A stretch of DNA of 64,000 nucleotides from Actinomadura rudentiformis. GTDB taxonomy: Bacteria > Actinomycetota > Actinomycetes > Streptosporangiales > Streptosporangiaceae. A program made the translations under genes and the position numbers. A model generated the notes under the pieces. The model did no database searches and was not told the origin of the DNA. It was given only the letters and a program-made list of their open reading frames with translations. The stretch's first letter is position 1. Each line of letters starts with the position of its first letter. This document shows, one piece after another, positions 23,692-32,101 of the stretch. Where the stretch lies: assembly GCF_008923185.1 (NCBI RefSeq), contig NZ_WBMT01000035.1:1-64000 (forward strand). The letters run 5' to 3'.

Positions 23692-25272
23692 ATGCGCATC
23701 GGCATCGACGTCGGCGGCACCAACACCGACGCGGTCCTGCTGGACGGGGACACCGTGCTCGCCACGGTCAAGTCCCCCACCACCCCGGACGTCACCGGCG
23801 GCGTGATCACGGCGGTCAACGCGGTCCTGGACGGGTCGGGCGCCGCACCCGGCGCCATCACCGCGGTCATGATCGGCACCACCCACTTCGTGAACGCCCT
23901 GGTGGAGGGGGAACGGCTCGCACCGACCGCGGCCGTACGGCTCGGCCTGCCCGCCACCGCGGCGCTGCCGCCGATGACCGACTGGCCCGCCCGGCTCCGG
24001 GCCGCCCTCGGCCACGAAACCGGCGCCGCCCCCACGTTCCTCTGCCACGGCGGCCACGAGTACGACGGCCGCGAGATCTCCCCACTCGACGAGGACGAAC
24101 TACGCAAAGCCGCCGCCGGGATCGCCGCGCGCGGCATCCGCTCGGTCGCCGTCTCCTCGGTGTTCTCACCGGTCAGCGCCGACGCCGAGCTCCGCGCCGC
24201 GGAGATCTTCGCGGCCGAGCTCGGCGACGCGGTGCACCTCTCGCTGTCCCACGAGATCGGACGGGTCGGCCTCCTCCCCCGCGAGAACGCCACCATCGTC
24301 AACGCCGCGCTGCGCGACCTCGCCGTCACCATCGTCGAGGCGTTCGGCGGCGCCCTCACCACAGCCGGGATCACCGCGCCCCTGTTCCTTTCCCAGAACG
24401 ACGGCACCCTGATGGACGTCGAGCACGCCCGCCGCTACCCCGTCGCCACGTTCGCCTCCGGCCCCACCAACTCCATGCGCGGCGCCGCCTACCTGTCCGG
24501 TCTCACCGACTGCGCCGTCATCGATGTCGGCGGCACCACCGCCGACATCGGCATCCTCACCGGCGGCTTCCCCCGCCAGGCCGCCGGTGAGGCCGAGCTC
24601 GCCGGCGTCCGCACCAACTTCCGCATCCCCGACGTGCTGTCCCTCGGCATCGGCGGCGGCTCGCTCGCCGACCTGGATCCGCCCTCAATCGGCCCGCGCA
24701 GCGTCGGCTACCGGCTCACCGAGGAGGCGCTCGTCTTCGGCGGTGACACGCTCACCGCCACCGACCTCGCCGTCGCGGCCGGCCGCGCCGACATCGGCGA
24801 CGCCGCCCGCGTCGCGCACCTCGACCCCGATGCCGTCCAGGCCGGACTCCGGCACATCGCCGCACGCCTCGCCGAGACCGTGGACCGCATGCGCACCTCC
24901 GCCGAACCGATCCCCGCCGTCGCGGTCGGCGGCGGCAGCATCCTGGTCGGCTCCGAGCTGCCCGGCTTCCCCGACGTACGGCGCCCCGGCCACTTCGCCG
25001 TCGCCAACGCCATCGGCGCCGCCATCGCCCAGGTCGGCGGCGAGGTCGACCGCGTCTTCCAGGTCCCCGCCGGCCACCGCGACGCCGTCCTGGACGCCGC
25101 CAAGGACGAGGCCGTACGCGCCGCCGAGGACGCCGGCGCCCGCCCCGGCACCGTCACCATCACCGACATCGAAGAGGTCCCCCTCGCCTACCTGCCCGGC
25201 GGCGCCACCCGCATCCGGATCAACGCGGTCGGCGACCTGGACCTGCAGCGACTGGAGAGCGCCCATGCGTGA
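23692..25272 (+). CDS. hydantoinase/oxoprolinase subunit A (HyuA-type)
   Basis: 526 aa, ASKHA ATPase fold. Phosphate-1 loop GIDVGGTNTDAVLLD (residues 4-18), phosphate-2 loop VIDVGGTTADIGILTGGFPRQ (about 276-296), GIGGGSLADL and an adenosine motif AVGGGSILVG (about 409-418) are all intact. It probably uses ATP to activate and open a cyclic imide or lactam. The classical partner HyuB is absent, and instead a DUF917 gene overlaps the end by 8 bp, a pairing seen in other HyuA-DUF917 operons. The ATG start has AAAGGAG 5-6 nt upstream. Confidence 0.9.
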   Translation: MRIGIDVGGTNTDAVLLDGDTVLATVKSPTTPDVTGGVITAVNAVLDGSGAAPGAITAVMIGTTHFVNALVEGERLAPTAAVRLGLPATAALPPMTDWPARLRAALGHETGAAPTFLCHGGHEYDGREISPLDEDELRKAAAGIAARGIRSVAVSSVFSPVSADAELRAAEIFAAELGDAVHLSLSHEIGRVGLLPRENATIVNAALRDLAVTIVEAFGGALTTAGITAPLFLSQNDGTLMDVEHARRYPVATFASGPTNSMRGAAYLSGLTDCAVIDVGGTTADIGILTGGFPRQAAGEAELAGVRTNFRIPDVLSLGIGGGSLADLDPPSIGPRSVGYRLTEEALVFGGDTLTATDLAVAAGRADIGDAARVAHLDPDAVQAGLRHIAARLAETVDRMRTSAEPIPAVAVGGGSILVGSELPGFPDVRRPGHFAVANAIGAAIAQVGGEVDRVFQVPAGHRDAVLDAAKDEAVRAAEDAGARPGTVTITDIEEVPLAYLPGGATRIRINAVGDLDLQRLESAHA

Positions 25273-26335
25273 GATCCACCCCGAGCACCTGGACGACATG
25301 GCGCGCGGCGCGGGGATCCTCGGCACCGGCGGCGGGGGCGACCCCTACGTCGGCAAGCTGCTGGCCCAGCACGCCATCCGCGAGCACGGCCCGGTGACCG
25401 TCGTGGACATCCACGAGGTGCCCCCCGACGCCACCGTCGTCGCCATCTCCGGCATGGGCGCCCCCACCGTGTCACTGGAGAAGATCCCCGCCGGCACCGA
25501 GGAGGTCACCGCCCTCCGCGCCCTGGAGAGGTTCCTCGGCCGCCAGGCCACCCACCTCGTGCCCATCGAGGTCGGCGGGCTCAACTCCATGACCCCGTTC
25601 ATCGCCGCCGCCCGGACCCGGCTGCCCGTGGTCGACGGCGACGCCATGGGCCGCGCCTTCCCCGAGGCCCAGATGGTCCTCCCGGGCCTCATCGGCGTCA
25701 CCGTCGCCCCGATGGCCGTCGCCGACGACAAGGGCAACACCCTGGTCCTGGAGACGGTCTCCAACCTGTGGTCCGAACGCCTCGCCCGGACGGCGTGCGT
25801 CGAGATGGGCTGCTCGGTCTCCTGCGCCGACACGGTCATGCGCGGCGACCAGCTCGCCGACGGCCTCGTCCCCGCCACCCTCACCCTCGCCGAAGACCTC
25901 GGACGCACCGTCCGCGAAGCCCGCGCCGCGCACGGCGACCCGGTCGCCGCAGCCGCCCGCCTCCTCGGCGGGGTCCGGCTCCTCACCGGTAAGGTCGCCG
26001 ACGTCCAGCGCCGCACCTCCGGCGGCTTCGCCCGCGGTCAGGCCCGCCTCGACGGCCTCGGCGGCGACGACGGCCGGTCACTGGAGCTCAGCTTCCAGAA
26101 CGAGCACCTGCTCGCCCGGCGGGACGGCGAGATCGTGGCGACCACGCCCGACCTGATCTGCGTGCTCGACACCGACAGCGGCGAGCCGGTCACCACTGAG
26201 GGCCTGCGTTACGGCCTGCGCGTCACCGTCCTCGGCGTGCCCTGCGACCCCCGCTGGCTGACGCCCGGCGGTCTGGAACTGGCCGGGCCGCGCTACTTCG
26301 GCTACGACACCGACCACGTCTCCCTCAACCGCTGA
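25265..26335 (+). CDS. DUF917 (S-methyl-thiohydantoin desulfurase-like) protein, copy 2
   Basis: 356 aa, with canonical DUF917 motifs: ILGTGGGGDPYVGKLLA (about residues 18-34), VPIEVGGLNSMTPFIAA, LPVVDGDAMGRAFPEAQM (about 121-138) and LRYGLRVTVLGVP at the C-terminus. It starts inside the hyuA gene, 8 bp overlap, so the two proteins are probably made in equal amounts and may form one enzyme. It matches the family consensus better than copy 1. The precise reaction is not predictable from sequence. It is the last gene of the operon. Confidence 0.88.
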   Translation: MREIHPEHLDDMARGAGILGTGGGGDPYVGKLLAQHAIREHGPVTVVDIHEVPPDATVVAISGMGAPTVSLEKIPAGTEEVTALRALERFLGRQATHLVPIEVGGLNSMTPFIAAARTRLPVVDGDAMGRAFPEAQMVLPGLIGVTVAPMAVADDKGNTLVLETVSNLWSERLARTACVEMGCSVSCADTVMRGDQLADGLVPATLTLAEDLGRTVREARAAHGDPVAAAARLLGGVRLLTGKVADVQRRTSGGFARGQARLDGLGGDDGRSLELSFQNEHLLARRDGEIVATTPDLICVLDTDSGEPVTTEGLRYGLRVTVLGVPCDPRWLTPGGLELAGPRYFGYDTDHVSLNR

Positions 26336-26410
26336 GCAGCGCCCGTTCCAGGTCCTCCCACAGGTCATCGACATCCTCCAGCCGCCGACAGCTGATCTTC
26401 CAGGAGTGGG
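26336..26410 (-). pseudogene. remnant of a Cys/Met-metabolism PLP enzyme (MetB-like C-terminus)
   Basis: On the minus strand the last ~25 codons read KISCRRLEDVDDLWEDLERALLSG-stop, close to the usual C-terminus of cystathionine gamma-synthase/lyase proteins (LSVGLEDVDDLxxDLxxAL). Upstream in the same frame no PLP-enzyme sequence is recognisable. I read it as the surviving tail of a deleted gene. The match is short, so confidence is limited. Confidence 0.35.
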
Positions 26411-26517
26411 ACGGCGGCCCGTTGCTGCCCCCGGCCGCCGCCGTCGCCACCGCAGGCATCTGACGCCCTTGGTGGCAGCGGCGCTCCGCAGCGGCGCCTC
26501 CCGCAAAGCGCACCCGC

Positions 26518-27069
26518 TCAGGCGGGCGGGCCGGTGAGCAGGGCGGAGACCGCCTTCTCCACGCGGGCGGCCCGGCCCGCGTCGGTCCTGGCCTTCAGCA
26601 CTGGCAGGATCAGCTGGTAGCGGGCGGTCTTGGCCAGAGCCTTGAAACGGGCGGCGGCCTGCGGGCTTGCCTCCAGCGCCGCCGCCAGGTCGGGCGGCAC
26701 CGTGGCGTTGCGCTGGGCGACATAGGCCGCCTCCCACCGGCCGTCAGCCTGGGCGGCGGCGACCTCCGCCAGTCCTGCGGGCCGCATGCGCCCGGCGGCG
26801 GTCAGCGCCTCCACCTTCTCGACGTTCACCCGCGACCACGGGCTGCCCTTGCGGCGGGGTGAATAGCGCTGCAGGTAGAAGTCCTCGTCATAGGCCTTGC
26901 GCTGACCGTCGATCCAGCCGTAGCACAACGCGACGTCCAGTGCCTGGGCGATGGTGATGGACGACCCGCCCCCGCCCTTCTTGGCGATCTTCAGCCACAC
27001 GCCCGCGCCGTCCGCGTGGTGCTCGGCCAGCCAGGACTCCCACTGAGCCTCGTCCTGAAAGTGCATCAT
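26518..27069 (-). CDS. YdeI/OmpD-associated (bacteriocin-protection) family protein
   Basis: 183 aa from the ATG pair at 27069/27066, with GGGAGAGAGG upstream. The N-terminal half has the family signature: EAQWESWLAEHHADGAGVWLKIAKKG, TIAQALDVALCYGWIDGQRKAYDEDFYLQRYSPRRKGSPWSRVNVEKVE. The C-terminal half is helical (FKALAKTARYQLILPVLKARTDAGRAARVEKAVSAL). YdeI-type proteins have an ill-defined role, with reports of stress or antimicrobial-peptide tolerance. It is a single gene. An AT-richer stretch with a TTAC-N3-GTAA palindrome lies about 95 bp upstream and might control it. Confidence 0.85.
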   Translation of the reverse strand: MMHFQDEAQWESWLAEHHADGAGVWLKIAKKGGGGSSITIAQALDVALCYGWIDGQRKAYDEDFYLQRYSPRRKGSPWSRVNVEKVEALTAAGRMRPAGLAEVAAAQADGRWEAAYVAQRNATVPPDLAAALEASPQAAARFKALAKTARYQLILPVLKARTDAGRAARVEKAVSALLTGPPA

Positions 27070-27162
27070 GCGCCTCTCTCCCTTCCTCTCTGCCAAAGCT
27101 AGGGGTCGTTGAGGAACGTGTGATTCCTCAAACAAGGTGAGCACGCATCTAGCCCGCCGCCT

Positions 27163-27173
27163 TTACATTGTAA
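27163..27173. promoter_or_regulatory. TTAC-N3-GTAA palindrome (site 3)
   Basis: TTACATTGTAA in GCCTTTACATTGTAAT, upstream of the leftward YdeI-like gene and inside an AT-rich patch (27160-27195) that stands out from the GC-rich surroundings. Confidence 0.4.
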
Positions 27174-27230
27174 TTTGAGAGTTGTAATAAAACAGAGCGG
27201 CGACGCCCGAGGGCACGGCGAGATGGTGGC

Positions 27231-28901
27231 TCAGCGGGTGAGCAGGGCGCGGACGGCCTCGTGGGCGGCCTTGCGCATCTCCGCGTGGAGCACGGCGTTG
27301 GCGTCGCGGTCGGTGCGGGCCTCGACGATGCGCAGCCCCTCCCCCGCGATCGCCTTGGGCAGGTCCGCCGCGGCCTCCAGGCGCCGGTACGGGATGCGGT
27401 GCGCGGCGGCGATGTGCTCCAGGTCGACCCGGTGCGGCGTGCCGAAGACCCGCTCGAACGGATCGCGCAGCGCCGCCTGCGGCAGCAGCGAGAAGATCCC
27501 GCCGCCCTCGTTGTTGACCACGATGATCGCCAGGTCCGGGCGACGGTCGTCAGGACCGAGGATCAGCCCGTTCTGGTCGTGCAGGAACGCCAGGTCGCCG
27601 AGCAGCGCGTAGGCGCGGCCGCTGTGCACCAGCGCGGCGCCGATCGCCGTGGAGACCAGCCCGTCGATGCCGCTGGCGCCCCGGTTGGCCATGACGCGGA
27701 TGCCCCGGCGCGGCCGCATCACCTGATCGAGATCGCGGATCGGCATGCTCGCCGCGGTGAACAACAACGAGCCGCCCGGCAGCCCGGCGACGAGGTCGCG
27801 GGCCAGCCGCGGCTCGCTGACCTCGGGGATCGCGTCGAGCACCGCGTCCACCGCGGCGGCGGCGGCCAGGTCGGCGCTGCGCCACGACTTCAGCCACGAG
27901 TCGTCACCCGACACCACCGGGATCTCCACGTCCTGGGCGACCTGGGTGGCCGAACGCACGGGATCGGGCCAGCGCGTCAGGTCTGGCGAGAGCACGACGT
28001 GCTCCTCGGCGCGGCGCAGCAACGACAGCAGGGGCCGGGAGAGGCCCGGCTTGCCGAGCGTGACGACGACCTCGGGCCGGTGCCGTTCCACGAACTCCGG
28101 CACGCCGAGCAGGAAGTGGTGGGAGGACAGCGCGTGGTCGCCGTAGCGGGCGTTGCCGTTCGGCTCGGCCAGCACGGGCCAGCCCGCCATCGAGGCCGCG
28201 GCGACATAGCGCTTGACGTTGGTGGCGCCGTCGCCGACGACGAGGACCCCGCGCCGGGTCGGCGGCACGTGCAGCACCGACCCCGGCGTGGCCGCCCGCA
28301 CCTTGGTCCAGGCCCCCGTCGCGTCACCGTCCAGGGGCTCGCACCAGGTGGCGTCTCCGTCGGGGATCAGCGGCTCGCGGAACGCCGCGTTCAGGTGCAC
28401 CGGACCCGGGTCGGGCGCGAGCGCCAGACCCCACGCCCGGCTGACCAGCGAACGCCAGTAGGCGACCATGCCGGGCCGGTTCTCCGGCACACCGATCTCG
28501 CAGCTCCACCGTGCGGCGGTGCCGTAGATCTTGACCTGGTCGATGGTCTGGTTGGCGCCGGTGTCGCGCAGCTCGGGCGGCCGGTCGGCGGTCAGCACGA
28601 TCAGCGGAACGTGCGACTCGTGCGCCTCGATGACGGCCGGGTGGAAGTTGGCCGCGGCCGTGCCCGAGGTGCACACGAGCGCGACCGGCCGGCCTGACCG
28701 TTTGGCCATGCCGAGCGCCAGGAACGAGGCGGACCGTTCGTCGATGCGCACATGCAGCCGGACCCGCCCGGCCCCGGACGCCTCGTGCAACGCCAGCGCC
28801 AGCGGAGCCGACCGCGACCCGGGCGCCAGTACCGCCTCGGTCATGCCGCAGCGCAGCAGCTCGTCGACCAGCACGGTCGCCAGCGCGGTGGCCGGATTCA
28901 T
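27231..28901 (-). CDS. menD: SEPHCHC synthase (menaquinone pathway)
   Basis: 556 aa, ThDP-dependent enzyme of normal MenD length. N-terminal ThDP-PYR domain: VLAPGSRSAPLALAL with the substrate-binding SRS, then DERSASFLALGMAKRSGRPVALVCTSGTAAANFHPAVIEA. C-terminal ThDP/Mg domain: GDLAFLHDQNGL and VNNEGGGIFSLLPQ. It adds a succinyl-semialdehyde unit from 2-oxoglutarate to isochorismate. The start ATG at 28901 overlaps the menC stop (ATGA), so menC and menD are translationally coupled. No terminator is evident after it. Confidence 0.95.
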   Translation of the reverse strand: MNPATALATVLVDELLRCGMTEAVLAPGSRSAPLALALHEASGAGRVRLHVRIDERSASFLALGMAKRSGRPVALVCTSGTAAANFHPAVIEAHESHVPLIVLTADRPPELRDTGANQTIDQVKIYGTAARWSCEIGVPENRPGMVAYWRSLVSRAWGLALAPDPGPVHLNAAFREPLIPDGDATWCEPLDGDATGAWTKVRAATPGSVLHVPPTRRGVLVVGDGATNVKRYVAAASMAGWPVLAEPNGNARYGDHALSSHHFLLGVPEFVERHRPEVVVTLGKPGLSRPLLSLLRRAEEHVVLSPDLTRWPDPVRSATQVAQDVEIPVVSGDDSWLKSWRSADLAAAAAVDAVLDAIPEVSEPRLARDLVAGLPGGSLLFTAASMPIRDLDQVMRPRRGIRVMANRGASGIDGLVSTAIGAALVHSGRAYALLGDLAFLHDQNGLILGPDDRRPDLAIIVVNNEGGGIFSLLPQAALRDPFERVFGTPHRVDLEHIAAAHRIPYRRLEAAADLPKAIAGEGLRIVEARTDRDANAVLHAEMRKAAHEAVRALLTR

Positions 28902-29860
28902 CGCGCGACTCCGATCACCGGTGGTGCGTCCATCAGGGCCTGGGCGTCGGCCACCCGGCGGCGCCAGCCGGCCTGCAGCTCGTCGTCGGCGGGCTCGAAC
29001 CGGCGCAGGGCGTCCTCGACCACGTCCGGGCGGCGTACCGGGATCGCGCCGTCCTCGGCGACCAGCGGGTCGCCGACGACATCGCCCTCCAGCAGCGACA
29101 GGGTGGCCAGCCCGCACGCGTACGGCAGCTCCGGCAGCGCCGCGGCCAGCGCCAGCCCCGCGGCGAGCCCGATCGAGGTCTCCACCGCGCTCGACACCAC
29201 CACCGGCAGGCCGCACGCTTCGGCGATCTTCAGGGCGGCACGGACACCGCCGAGCGGCTGCACCTTGAGCACGGCGATGTCGGCGGCCTCGGCCGCCCGG
29301 ACCTTCAGCGGGTCCTCGGCACGCCGGATCGACTCGTCCGCGGCGACCGGCACGTCCACCAGCCGCCGCACCCTGGCCAGCTCGTCCAGCGTCGCGCAGG
29401 GCTGCTCGACGTACTCCAGGCCGAACCGGTCCAGCGCCCGGATCATCCGCACGGCCCGGTCGACGTCCCATGCCCCGTTGACATCCACGCGGATCTTGCC
29501 GTCGGGACCGATCGCGTCGCGGACGGCCTCCACCCGGGCCACGTCGTCGGCCTCGTCCTGCCCGCGTTCGGCGACCTTCACCTTGGCGGTGCGGCAGCCC
29601 GAGGCCCGCGTCATCCCGGCGGCCGTCTCGGGGCCGACCGCGGGGATCGTCACGTTGACCGGGACGGTCTCGCGCAGCGGCGCGGGCCAGCCGTCGTAGG
29701 CGGCCTCACGCGCCGCGGCGAGCCAGCGCGCGGACTCGACGGGGCCGTATTCGGCGAAGGGGGAGAACTCCCCCCAGCCGGCGGGGCCGTGGATCAGCAC
29801 GCCCTCCCGTTGCGTGATGCCGCGGAACCGCGTCCGCATCGGGATGGAGAAGACCCTCAC
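28898..29860 (-). CDS. menC: o-succinylbenzoate synthase
   Basis: 320 aa, enolase superfamily. Catalytic landmarks: the KVKV strand (about residues 93-96, Lys general base), metal ligands Asp in VDVNGAWD, Glu in EYVEQPC and Asp/Glu in VAADES, and the second Lys in LKVQPLGG. It dehydrates SHCHC to o-succinylbenzoate. GTG start with AGGGGG 8 nt upstream. It lies between menB and menD in the same orientation, with 32 bp to menB, and overlaps menD by 4 bp. Confidence 0.93.
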   Translation of the reverse strand: MRVFSIPMRTRFRGITQREGVLIHGPAGWGEFSPFAEYGPVESARWLAAAREAAYDGWPAPLRETVPVNVTIPAVGPETAAGMTRASGCRTAKVKVAERGQDEADDVARVEAVRDAIGPDGKIRVDVNGAWDVDRAVRMIRALDRFGLEYVEQPCATLDELARVRRLVDVPVAADESIRRAEDPLKVRAAEAADIAVLKVQPLGGVRAALKIAEACGLPVVVSSAVETSIGLAAGLALAAALPELPYACGLATLSLLEGDVVGDPLVAEDGAIPVRRPDVVEDALRRFEPADDELQAGWRRRVADAQALMDAPPVIGVAR

Positions 29861-29892
29861 CCGTTGACCCCCTGCCGTTCACCGTGAGGTTT

Positions 29893-30792
29893 TTAGTAGT
29901 ACCACGGGAAACGCGACCAATCGGGGTCACGCTTCTCAAGGAAGGAGTCACGGCCCTCGGCGGCCTCATCGGTCCCGTACGCGAGCCGGGTCGCCTCCCC
30001 TGCGAACACCTGCTGCCCGACCAGGCCGTCGTCCACGAGGTTGAAGGCGAACTTGAGCATGCGCTGGGCCGTCGGGCTCTTGCCATTGATCTTGGCACCC
30101 CACTCCAGCGCGGTCCTTTCCAGCTCCGCGTGCGGGACGACGGCGTTCACCATGCCCATCTGGTGTGCCGCCTCGGCGTCATAAGTGTCACCCAGGAAGA
30201 AGATCTCCCGGGCGAACTTCTGCCCCACCTGCCGGGCCAGATAGGCCGATCCGAACCCGCCGTCGAAGCTGGCCACGTCGGCGTCGGTCTGCTTGAAGCG
30301 GGCGTGCTCCCGGCTGGCCAGCGTCAGGTCGCAGACGACGTGGAGGCTGTGGCCCCCGCCCGCGGCCCAGCCCGGCACGACGCAGATGACGACCTTGCCC
30401 ATGGTCCGGATCAGCCGCTGCACCTCTAGGATGTGGAGCCGCCCCGCCCGGGCCGGGTCGATGCTGTCGGCGGTCTCCCCCTCGGCGTACCTGTAGCCGT
30501 CCTTGCCCCGGATCCGCTGGTCGCCGCCGGAGCAGAAGGCCCAGCCGCCGTCCCTGGGCGACGGCCCGTTGCCGGTGAGCAGGACGCAGCCGACATCGCT
30601 GGACATCCGCGCGTGGTCCATGGCCCGGTAGAGCTCGTCGACCGTGTGCGGCCGGAAGGCGTTGCGCACCTCGGGCCGGTTGAACGCGATGCGGACGGTG
30701 CCCTGGTCGACCGCCCGGTGATAGGTGATGTCGGTGAAGTCGAAGCCCTCGACTTCCTTCCATGCGCCGCTGTCGAACAGCTCCGAGACCAT
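29893..30792 (-). CDS. menB: 1,4-dihydroxy-2-naphthoyl-CoA synthase
   Basis: 299 aa, crotonase fold of normal MenB length. Characteristic stretches are RPEVRNAFRPHTVDELYRA, the oxyanion-hole CSGGDQRIRGKDGY, VVPGWAAGGGHSLHVVCDLT and SFDGGFGSAYLARQVGQKFAREI with the active-site Asp/Gly region, ending WSRFPWYY as in other MenB proteins. It cyclises OSB-CoA. The start at ATG 30792 is preferred (AAGAGGG upstream); an ATG 15 bp further upstream (30807) is possible. It is divergent from menE across 90 bp and first gene of menB-menC-menD. Confidence 0.95.
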   Translation of the reverse strand: MVSELFDSGAWKEVEGFDFTDITYHRAVDQGTVRIAFNRPEVRNAFRPHTVDELYRAMDHARMSSDVGCVLLTGNGPSPRDGGWAFCSGGDQRIRGKDGYRYAEGETADSIDPARAGRLHILEVQRLIRTMGKVVICVVPGWAAGGGHSLHVVCDLTLASREHARFKQTDADVASFDGGFGSAYLARQVGQKFAREIFFLGDTYDAEAAHQMGMVNAVVPHAELERTALEWGAKINGKSPTAQRMLKFAFNLVDDGLVGQQVFAGEATRLAYGTDEAAEGRDSFLEKRDPDWSRFPWYY

Positions 30793-30845
30793 TGGACCCT
30801 CTTCCATGTCGCTCGCTCGGCCCCCATTCAACGCCACTGCGATTC

Positions 30846-30873
30846 GAACGTGTTCAGTGGGGTCGTTTAGGCT
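30846..30873. promoter_or_regulatory. menB/menE divergent promoter with GAAC-N2-GTTC palindrome
   Basis: GAACGTGTTC (30846-30855) resembles the core of the menF operator (GAACGGGTTC at 13048-13057). A TAGGCT hexamer (30868-30873) ends 9 nt before the menE ATG and is a candidate -10. The same 10-mer also occurs once inside the Nudix gene, so chance is not excluded. Confidence 0.35.
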
Positions 30874-30882
30874 GGCCGCATC

Positions 30883-32064
30883 ATGGATCGCCGCCTGCAT
30901 GCCGTCGTTCTGCCGCCGGGACCGCGCCTGTACGCGGCGCTCGCCGCGGCGCTGGACGGCACCGGCCCGGCGATCTGCCCGATCTCCCCGGACCTCCCCG
31001 AGGCGGCGCTCCGGGACCTGCTGGACGCCTTGGCCCCGCACGCGGTCGAGAACGAGGACGGCATCCACCTCCGCCGGGCGGGCGGCGCCCGCCTGGCGGT
31101 CACCGGCATCCCCGTGGCGCGGGAGACCGCCGTGCTGATCGCGACGTCCGGCTCCACCGGCACCCCCAAGATCGTCGAGCTACGGGCGGCGGCGCTGCTC
31201 GCCTCGGCGGCCGCGACGTTCGACCGGATCGGCGCCGGGCCCGGTGATCGCTGGCTGTGCTGCCTGCCCACTAGCCATATCGCCGGTGTCCAGGTGCTGG
31301 TCCGGTCGCTCGCCGCAGGGACCGAGCCGGTGATCCAGCCGCGCTTCGACGTGACGGCGGTGGCCGGCGCCGATGTGGCGCATCTCTCGGTCGTCCCCAC
31401 CCAGCTCCGCCGGCTCCTGGACGCGGGCGTCGACCTGTCGAAGTTCCGGTCCATCCTGCTGGGCGGCGCCGCCGCTCCCCCGGACCTGCTCGACGCCGCG
31501 CGGGAACGCGGCGCGCGGGTGTTCACCACCTACGGCATGAGCGAGACCTCCGGCGGGTGCGTGTACGACGGCGTGCCGCTGGAGGGAGTCCGGACCGGCA
31601 TCGGGGCGGACGGGCGCATCCGGCTCGCCGGTCCCGTCCTGTTCAGCGGATACCGGCTGCGGCCGCAGCTCACCTCGGCCGTGCGTGACGGGGACTGGTT
31701 CGTCACCCAGGACCTCGGCGTGATCGAGGACGGGCTGCTCCGGGTTCGCGGCCGGGCCGACGACGTGATCGTCACGGGCGGGGAGAAGGTCGTCGCGGGC
31801 GAGGTCGCCGCGGCCCTGTCCCGCCACCCCCAGGTGGCGGACGTGGCGGTCGTGGGCCGTCCCGATCCCGAGTGGGGACATCGGGTGACCGCCGTGGTCG
31901 TGCCCGCCGGCGAGGCACCCGACCTGGACGCGCTTCGCGGCTGGATCCGCGAGGTCATGCCCGCATACGCCGCGCCGCGCGAGCTGGAGCTGGTCGGGGA
32001 GATCCCGCTCCTGCCCTCCGGCAAGCCGGATCTGGAGGCACTCCGGCGCCCCGATTCCCGCTGA
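30883..32064 (+). CDS. menE: o-succinylbenzoate-CoA ligase
   Basis: 393 aa, adenylate-forming enzyme, short as is usual for actinobacterial MenE. ATP P-loop TSGSTGTPK (about residues 89-97), FTTYGMSETSGG (about 212-223), WFVTQDLG and GRADDVIVTGGEKV (hinge), ending LPSGKPDLEAL with the catalytic lysine. It activates OSB with CoA for MenB. Its start lies opposite menB, so supply of OSB-CoA and its use are probably co-regulated. No clear ribosome binding site. The CDF transporter begins 37 bp downstream on the same strand. Confidence 0.93.
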   Translation: MDRRLHAVVLPPGPRLYAALAAALDGTGPAICPISPDLPEAALRDLLDALAPHAVENEDGIHLRRAGGARLAVTGIPVARETAVLIATSGSTGTPKIVELRAAALLASAAATFDRIGAGPGDRWLCCLPTSHIAGVQVLVRSLAAGTEPVIQPRFDVTAVAGADVAHLSVVPTQLRRLLDAGVDLSKFRSILLGGAAAPPDLLDAARERGARVFTTYGMSETSGGCVYDGVPLEGVRTGIGADGRIRLAGPVLFSGYRLRPQLTSAVRDGDWFVTQDLGVIEDGLLRVRGRADDVIVTGGEKVVAGEVAAALSRHPQVADVAVVGRPDPEWGHRVTAVVVPAGEAPDLDALRGWIREVMPAYAAPRELELVGEIPLLPSGKPDLEALRRPDSR

Positions 32065-32101
32065 CTCCGGCCCGCCGTGGCAGGCTTGGGCCGGAGGTGC
32101 C

